Assembly (NCBI GenBank): GCA_949289295.1
Contig: CASENM010000012.1
Location: 1 to 64,000 of the forward strand
From: an uncultured Bacteroides sp.
GTDB taxonomy: Bacteria > Bacteroidota > Bacteroidia > Bacteroidales > Bacteroidaceae
DNA: 64,000 bases
Reading direction: 5' to 3'
Shown: positions 59,459 to 64,000 of the stretch, one piece after another
How positions within the stretch are numbered: the stretch's first letter is position 1
How the letters are laid out: the number at the start of each line of letters is the position of its first letter
Made by a program: the position numbers and the translations under genes
Notes under the pieces: model-generated
Database searches by the model: none
What the model was told of the DNA's origin: nothing
Seen by the model: only the letters and a program-made list of their open reading frames with translations

Positions 59459-59518
59459 AAACGCCGAAGCGTTTTGACTGAAACGCTTCGGCGTTTGCAT
59501 GAAAACGTCCAGACGTTT
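59459..59518. repeat. Palindrome array C: three 16-base units, exact 22-base period
   Basis: The units are at 59459-59474 (AAACGCCGAAGCGTTT), 59481-59496 (AAACGCTTCGGCGTTT) and 59503-59518 (AAACGTCCAGACGTTT). Units 1 and 2 are reverse complements of each other, and each can fold as a 6-bp stem with a 4-base loop. In unit 3 the sixth base pair changes from C-G to T-A, which keeps the stem. The array ends 7 bases before the stop codon of the minus-strand GHL10 gene. Confidence 0.8.
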
Positions 59519-59525
59519 TTCATGG

Positions 59526-61025
59526 CTACAGTTTCAATTTCTTGGAAACGGGCTTCGACTCATTGTGCAGACGGTCGAGTGCCGTAACCACATAGCGGTA
59601 TTTTGTTTTGCCGTCTTCATAAGGGAGCTTATAGTATGAATTATGCGTGATGGCTACAATCCGTGTGGCATCGTCCAGATTCACCTTTTCTTTCCGTGAG
59701 AAGCGATACACCACATAATGCGTAGCCTCATCCATCACCGTTTTTGCCTTAGGAGGCGTCCAGAACAGAATATACCCGTCTTCCGTCCACACAGGTTTAA
59801 GCTTGCGCACTTTTCCGGGAGCCTTGTCGTCAATGAAAGGCGACGCAGGCCACAGCGCGGGAAACTTATGGTAGTTGTTCGACAACATGTCGCGATAATT
59901 CCCCTTATTCTCCACCAGGGCTCCCGCATACCACTGGCAACTCCCCTGCACGGTAGGCAGCGAACGCTGCAACTTATACTTTGCCGGAATCTGGTTCAGT
60001 CCCGGGTCGTGCACATCGGCCTTCGTCACAGTGCGCACCACATCCTGACCGATATACAGCGGGCGTGCGGCAGCGTTTTTCGCCCACCAGCGGACCAGCG
60101 TTTCATAGTCGGCGGCCGGATGTCCGATTTCCCAATAAATCTGAGGAATGCTGTAGTCCACCCATCCGTTGTTCACCCACAGCAACACATCGGCATACAA
60201 ATCGTCATAGTTCTGCAAACCGTTCGTGTCACTTCCGTTGGGACAGTTTTTCTTGTTCCGGTAAATGCCGAAAGGCGAGACACCGAACTTCACCCAAGGC
60301 TTCGTGTCGCGCACTGTTTCATGAATTTCCTTAATCAGCACATTCACATTGTCGCGCCGCCAGTCATCCCGGTCAGTAAATCCGCGTCCGTAAGCGGCAT
60401 AAGTCAAATCATCGGGAAACTTCTCCCCCGGCACCGGATAAGGATAAAAATAATCGTCCATGTGGATGGCGTCAATGTCATAACGGCTCACGATGTCGCG
60501 CACAATCTTGCAGATATATTTGCGCGATTCGGGCAGGCCCGGATTGAAATACAACTGTCCGGCATACTCCACGAACCATTCAGGATGGGCATGATACGGA
60601 TGCAGCGGCGAAAGCGAAACCGTACCTTTCGTCTTGGCCCGGTAGGGATTGACCCATGCATGGATTTCCATGTCCCGCCTGTGGCACTCTTCCACCATGA
60701 ACTGCAGAGGATCCCATGCGGGCGAAGGGGCTTTTCCCTGCACGCCGGTCAGGAAACGGCTCCACGGCTCATAAGGAGATTTATACAGCGCATCCGACTC
60801 CGCCCTTACCTGAAAGATGACGGCATTGATGCCGGCCCCTTTCAGATTGTCAAGCTGGTCCACCAGCATTTTCTTCATCTGCCGGACAGGCATTCCCTGA
60901 AACTGTCCGTTCACACACTGAATCCATGCCCCACGGAACTCACGTTTCGGATACAGCTCCTGGGCATACGCCGCATGAATCCCCATCAGAAGCATCATCA
61001 CGGCCAATAAGTTTTTTAGTCTCAT
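59526..61025 (-). CDS. GHL10-type glycosidase-like secreted protein (DUF187)
   Basis: 499 residues with a signal peptide (to about residue 21). The barrel (about 28-345) begins REFRGAWIQCVNGQFQG and includes GINAVIFQVRAESDALY, IHAWVNPYRAK, IHMDDYFYPYP and FGVSPFGIYRN, characteristic of the GHL10/DUF187 family, related to glycoside hydrolases; Asp and Glu in these segments would form the active site. A fibronectin-III-like domain ends the protein (about 390-499). Related proteins in other bacteria act on peptidoglycan or exopolysaccharide, so the substrate here is open. It has its own promoter, divergent from uvrA. Confidence 0.88.
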   Translation of the reverse strand: MRLKNLLAVMMLLMGIHAAYAQELYPKREFRGAWIQCVNGQFQGMPVRQMKKMLVDQLDNLKGAGINAVIFQVRAESDALYKSPYEPWSRFLTGVQGKAPSPAWDPLQFMVEECHRRDMEIHAWVNPYRAKTKGTVSLSPLHPYHAHPEWFVEYAGQLYFNPGLPESRKYICKIVRDIVSRYDIDAIHMDDYFYPYPVPGEKFPDDLTYAAYGRGFTDRDDWRRDNVNVLIKEIHETVRDTKPWVKFGVSPFGIYRNKKNCPNGSDTNGLQNYDDLYADVLLWVNNGWVDYSIPQIYWEIGHPAADYETLVRWWAKNAAARPLYIGQDVVRTVTKADVHDPGLNQIPAKYKLQRSLPTVQGSCQWYAGALVENKGNYRDMLSNNYHKFPALWPASPFIDDKAPGKVRKLKPVWTEDGYILFWTPPKAKTVMDEATHYVVYRFSRKEKVNLDDATRIVAITHNSYYKLPYEDGKTKYRYVVTALDRLHNESKPVSKKLKL

Positions 61026-61070
61026 GACATCTGTTTTTTTCTATTAGTCTATCTTCTTATCAAACGTCGG

Positions 61071-61078
61071 CAAAGATA
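61071..61078 (-). promoter_or_regulatory. -7 promoter element for the GHL10 gene
   Basis: The minus strand reads TATCTTTG followed by C, exact match, 45 bases before the ATG. Confidence 0.6.
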
Positions 61079-61110
61079 ACCAAAATGCAGAAAAATCTAA
61101 AAAAAGTCGT

Positions 61111-61118
61111 TATCTTTG
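61111..61118 (+). promoter_or_regulatory. -7 promoter element for uvrA
   Basis: TATCTTTG followed by CA, exact match, 28 bases before the uvrA ATG. It is only 32 bases from the divergent promoter at 61071. Confidence 0.6.
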
Positions 61119-61146
61119 CACGTTGATTTAAGCAAGAAAAAGAAAC

Positions 61147-63945
61147 ATGTCGGAAAGCAACTACATATCCATCAAAGGAGCCAGAGTAAACAACCTGAAA
61201 AATATCGACATCGATATTCCGCGCAACAAGCTGGTGGTCATTACCGGCCTGTCCGGTTCAGGAAAATCGTCGCTGGCTTTCGACACACTCTATGCCGAAG
61301 GGCAACGCCGGTACGTGGAAAGCCTTTCTTCGTACGCCCGCCAGTTTCTGGGCAGAATGAGCAAGCCCGAGTGCGACTTCATCAAAGGGATTCCGCCCGC
61401 CATCGCCATCGAGCAGAAAGTGGTCAGCCGCAACCCGCGGTCTACTGTAGGCACTTCGACAGAAATCTACGAATACCTCCGCCTGCTGTTTGCACGGATA
61501 GGGAAAACCTATTCGCCCGTAAGCGGAAAGCTGGTGAAGAAAGACAGCCCGGAAGATATTGTCAACTGTATGCTGGCTCATCCGAAAGGCATGCGCTACA
61601 CTGTGCTCACGCCCATCCTCCCACGGGACGGACGCTCGTTTCCGGAACAACTCGACATGGACCTGAAACAGGGATTCACCCGGCTGGAAGTGAACGGCGA
61701 GATGATGCGCATAGAGGACTATACATATAAGGAAAACAAAAAGGACACTGTCTTCCTGCTGGTAGACCGCATGAGCTGCGATGACAGCAAAGATGCCATC
61801 AGCCGCCTGACCGATTCTGCGGAAACGGCCATGTATGAAGGTGACGGAGCCTGTCTGCTACGCTTCTATCTGCCGGACGGACAAACCGAACTTCATTCGT
61901 TCAGCACCAAGTTTGAGGCAGACGGAATGACGTTTGAAGAACCGAGCGACCAGATGTTCTCGTTCAACTCTCCCGTCGGGGCATGTCCCACGTGCGAAGG
62001 ATTCGGAAAAATCATCGGCATCGACGAACATCTGGTCATACCCAACCGTGCACTGAGTGTCTACGACGGAGCCGTACTCTGCTGGAGAGGGGAAAAGATG
62101 GGGGAATGGCTCAACGAATTCATCCACGAGGCCCCGGCGCACAACTTTCCTATCTTCACCCCCTATTATGAGCTGACACAGGAACAGAAAGACTATCTCT
62201 GGCACGGACCGCGCGACAAGGCATGCATCGATTCGTTCTTCAAGATGCTCGAAGAAAACCAATACAAGATTCAATATCGCGTAATGCTGGCAAGATATAG
62301 GGGCAAGACCCTCTGTCCCACCTGCCACGGAAGCCGCCTGAAAAAGGAGGCCGACTACGTACGCGTGGGAGGGAAAAACATTTCCGAACTGGTGGAAATG
62401 CCTGTCTGCCAGCTGAGGGAATTTTTCCGCACAATCGAACTGGACGATCACGACCGGACAATCTCGAAACGACTGCTGGACGAAATCAACAATCGGCTCA
62501 CTTTCCTGAACGATGTGGGACTGGGATACCTGACACTCAACCGGCTGAGCAACACTCTGTCTGGCGGAGAAAGCCAACGCATCAATCTGGCCACATCGCT
62601 CGGAAGCAGCCTGGTAGGGTCGCTCTACATTCTCGACGAGCCGAGCATCGGATTACACAGCCGCGACACCGGACGGCTTATCAAGGTGTTACGCCAGCTC
62701 CAGCAGCTGGGCAACACGGTGGTGGTAGTGGAACACGACGAGGAAATCATCCGCGCCGCCGACTATATCATCGACATCGGTCCGAAAGCCGGACGGTTGG
62801 GAGGTGAAATTGTCTACCAGGGCGACATGAAGAATCTGCAACCGGGCAGCGGAAGCTATACGGTCAAATATCTGTTAGGGGAAGAAACAATCGGATGCCC
62901 CCGGACACACCGCTCCTGGAACAATTACATTGAAATAAAGGGAGCGCGCGAAAACAACCTGAAAGGAATCGACGTACGTTTCCCACTCAACGTAATGACA
63001 GTGGTGACCGGTGTAAGCGGTTCCGGAAAGAGTACGCTGGTCCGCGACATCTTCTACAAGGCCCTCAAGCGGGAATACGGCGAAGTGAGCGACCGCCCCG
63101 GCGAATTCATCTCGCTGGAAGGAGACATCCGGCAAGTGAACGACATCGAGTTTGTCGACCAGAATCCGATAGGCAAATCGTCGCGAAGCAATCCGGTGAC
63201 CTACATCAAGGCATACGACGAAATCCGCAAACTCTTCGCCGAACAGCCTCTCTCGAAACAGATGGGCTATACGGCAGGTTATTTCTCGTTCAACACCGAA
63301 GGAGGACGCTGTGAAGAGTGCAAGGGGGAAGGTACTGTAACGGTAGAGATGCAGTTTATGGCCGACCTGGTGCTGGAATGCGAGTCATGCCACGGCAAAC
63401 GCTTCAAGAAAGAGACGCTCGAAGTGACATTCAAAGGGAAAAACATCTATGACATACTGGAAATGACCGTCAACCAGGCTATCGAGTTCTTTACGGAACA
63501 CGACCAGAAAAAAATAGCAAAGAAACTCCAGCCCCTGCAGGATGTAGGACTGGGGTACATCAAACTGGGACAATCTTCTTCCACCCTGTCCGGAGGAGAA
63601 AACCAGCGCGTCAAGCTGGCCTACTTCCTCAGCATGGAAAAAGCACAGCCTACCATCTTCGTGTTCGACGAACCGACAACAGGACTCCATTTCCACGACA
63701 TCAAGAAACTGCTCCACGTATTCGACGCACTCATCGGACGGGGGCATACAATTGTAATTATCGAGCACAACATGGATGTAATCAAATGTGCCGACTACAT
63801 CATCGACCTGGGACCAGAAGGCGGAGAGGGGGGCGGCAATCTTGTGGTGGCAGGCACCCCCGAAGAAGTGGCCCGGTGCGCCGCTTCCTATACGGGGCAG
63901 TATCTCATGGAGAAACTGAACAATCCACCGCAAGCGGATCTGTAA
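61147..63945 (+). CDS. uvrA: Excinuclease ABC subunit A
   Basis: 932 residues, the usual length. It has two ABC ATPase modules: Walker [10 protein letters not shown] (34-42) and GVSGSGKST (622-630), signature [12 protein letters not shown] (about 471-482) and [12 protein letters not shown] (near 815). The second zinc module is complete (Cys722, 725, 745 and 748). In the first zinc finger only CPTC (280-283) is present; the other pair, expected near 253-256, reads STKF. UvrA recognises bulky DNA damage and loads UvrB. Bacteroidota often carry more than one UvrA, so this could be a secondary paralogue. Confidence 0.95.
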   Translation: MSESNYISIKGARVNNLKNIDIDIPRNKLVVITGLSGSGKSSLAFDTLYAEGQRRYVESLSSYARQFLGRMSKPECDFIKGIPPAIAIEQKVVSRNPRSTVGTSTEIYEYLRLLFARIGKTYSPVSGKLVKKDSPEDIVNCMLAHPKGMRYTVLTPILPRDGRSFPEQLDMDLKQGFTRLEVNGEMMRIEDYTYKENKKDTVFLLVDRMSCDDSKDAISRLTDSAETAMYEGDGACLLRFYLPDGQTELHSFSTKFEADGMTFEEPSDQMFSFNSPVGACPTCEGFGKIIGIDEHLVIPNRALSVYDGAVLCWRGEKMGEWLNEFIHEAPAHNFPIFTPYYELTQEQKDYLWHGPRDKACIDSFFKMLEENQYKIQYRVMLARYRGKTLCPTCHGSRLKKEADYVRVGGKNISELVEMPVCQLREFFRTIELDDHDRTISKRLLDEINNRLTFLNDVGLGYLTLNRLSNTLSGGESQRINLATSLGSSLVGSLYILDEPSIGLHSRDTGRLIKVLRQLQQLGNTVVVVEHDEEIIRAADYIIDIGPKAGRLGGEIVYQGDMKNLQPGSGSYTVKYLLGEETIGCPRTHRSWNNYIEIKGARENNLKGIDVRFPLNVMTVVTGVSGSGKSTLVRDIFYKALKREYGEVSDRPGEFISLEGDIRQVNDIEFVDQNPIGKSSRSNPVTYIKAYDEIRKLFAEQPLSKQMGYTAGYFSFNTEGGRCEECKGEGTVTVEMQFMADLVLECESCHGKRFKKETLEVTFKGKNIYDILEMTVNQAIEFFTEHDQKKIAKKLQPLQDVGLGYIKLGQSSSTLSGGENQRVKLAYFLSMEKAQPTIFVFDEPTTGLHFHDIKKLLHVFDALIGRGHTIVIIEHNMDVIKCADYIIDLGPEGGEGGGNLVVAGTPEEVARCAASYTGQYLMEKLNNPPQADL

Positions 63946-64000
63946 CCCACTTGAAACGAACACATTACAAAACGCCTGATTTTGTTCTTTTATTATTGTT

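Noticed and set aside
59718-61010. A 430-codon open frame on the plus strand opposite the GHL10 gene
   Set aside because: It is antisense to a gene with a clear signal peptide and family motifs, has no promoter of its own and reads as His/Arg/Ile-rich composition expected from the reverse strand of GC-rich coding sequence.

Overview
The window looks like a chromosome segment of a gut Bacteroidota species of the Bacteroides/Phocaeicola type. The signs are a SusC/SusD pair with a hybrid two-component regulator, lipoprotein glycosidases, Bacteroidales families such as DUF4924, the alternative (carboxynorspermidine) polyamine enzyme, and many starts preceded by the Bacteroidetes -7 element TAnnTTTG instead of a sigma70 box. 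No rRNA, tRNA or CRISPR array was seen.

Layout. (1) 1-264: a scar holding an unidentified C-terminal tail and the N-terminal stub of an IS256-type transposase. (2) 405-17210, minus strand: a polysaccharide utilization locus in three transcription units, susC-susD, a hybrid two-component regulator, and GH31-GH2-GH3. The GH31 carries a PA14 insert, and the set matches the side-chain-trimming half of a xyloglucan locus without an endo-xyloglucanase. (3) 17211-17991: a long AT-rich gap with inverted repeats, a G-rich tract and an array of 16-base palindromes. (4) 17992-26081, plus: radA, a small GxxExxY nuclease-like gene enclosed by terminal inverted repeats, an FAD oxidoreductase, a LuxR regulator with a degenerate receiver, a TonB receptor and a CstA permease. 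(5) 26189-31216, minus: an operon lysE-type exporter/DUF4924/rfbD/prfC, and a lactonase whose 3' end is fused to the tail of a lost outer-membrane protein gene. (6) 31394-46991: purL, ilvE, a very large GH2 beta-galactosidase, purT, a META lipoprotein, carboxynorspermidine synthase, bcp-recA and a secreted HExxH protein. (7) 47086-53345: thioredoxin-amidase operon, cupin regulator plus acyl-CoA ligase, an arginase remnant, a GH18 lipoprotein and a DUF3108-like protein. (8) 53447-58641: a TPR protein, then an aromatic amino acid operon (prephenate dehydratase, aminotransferase, DAHP synthase-chorismate mutase, prephenate dehydrogenase). (9) 58703-63945: a small outer-membrane barrel, a GHL10 glycosidase-like protein and uvrA.

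The most notable signals lie between genes. The aromatic operon is preceded by a 29-codon leader peptide with eleven consecutive Phe/Tyr codons and mutually exclusive antiterminator and terminator stems, a classic ribosome-mediated attenuator. Three gaps carry arrays of 16-base palindromes at a 22-base period. Two convergent gene junctions share a 108-base element, and a third has a 22-bp perfect hairpin with related wording. The GxxExxY gene plus its inverted repeats looks like a small mobile unit.

Gene starts were moved inward where the longest frame ran through a promoter, terminator or non-conserved extension (pheA, purL, the large GH2, purT, the thioredoxin, the cupin regulator, TPR, cstA, the TonB receptor, the lactonase and the small barrel). 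All family assignments rest on reading motifs by eye.
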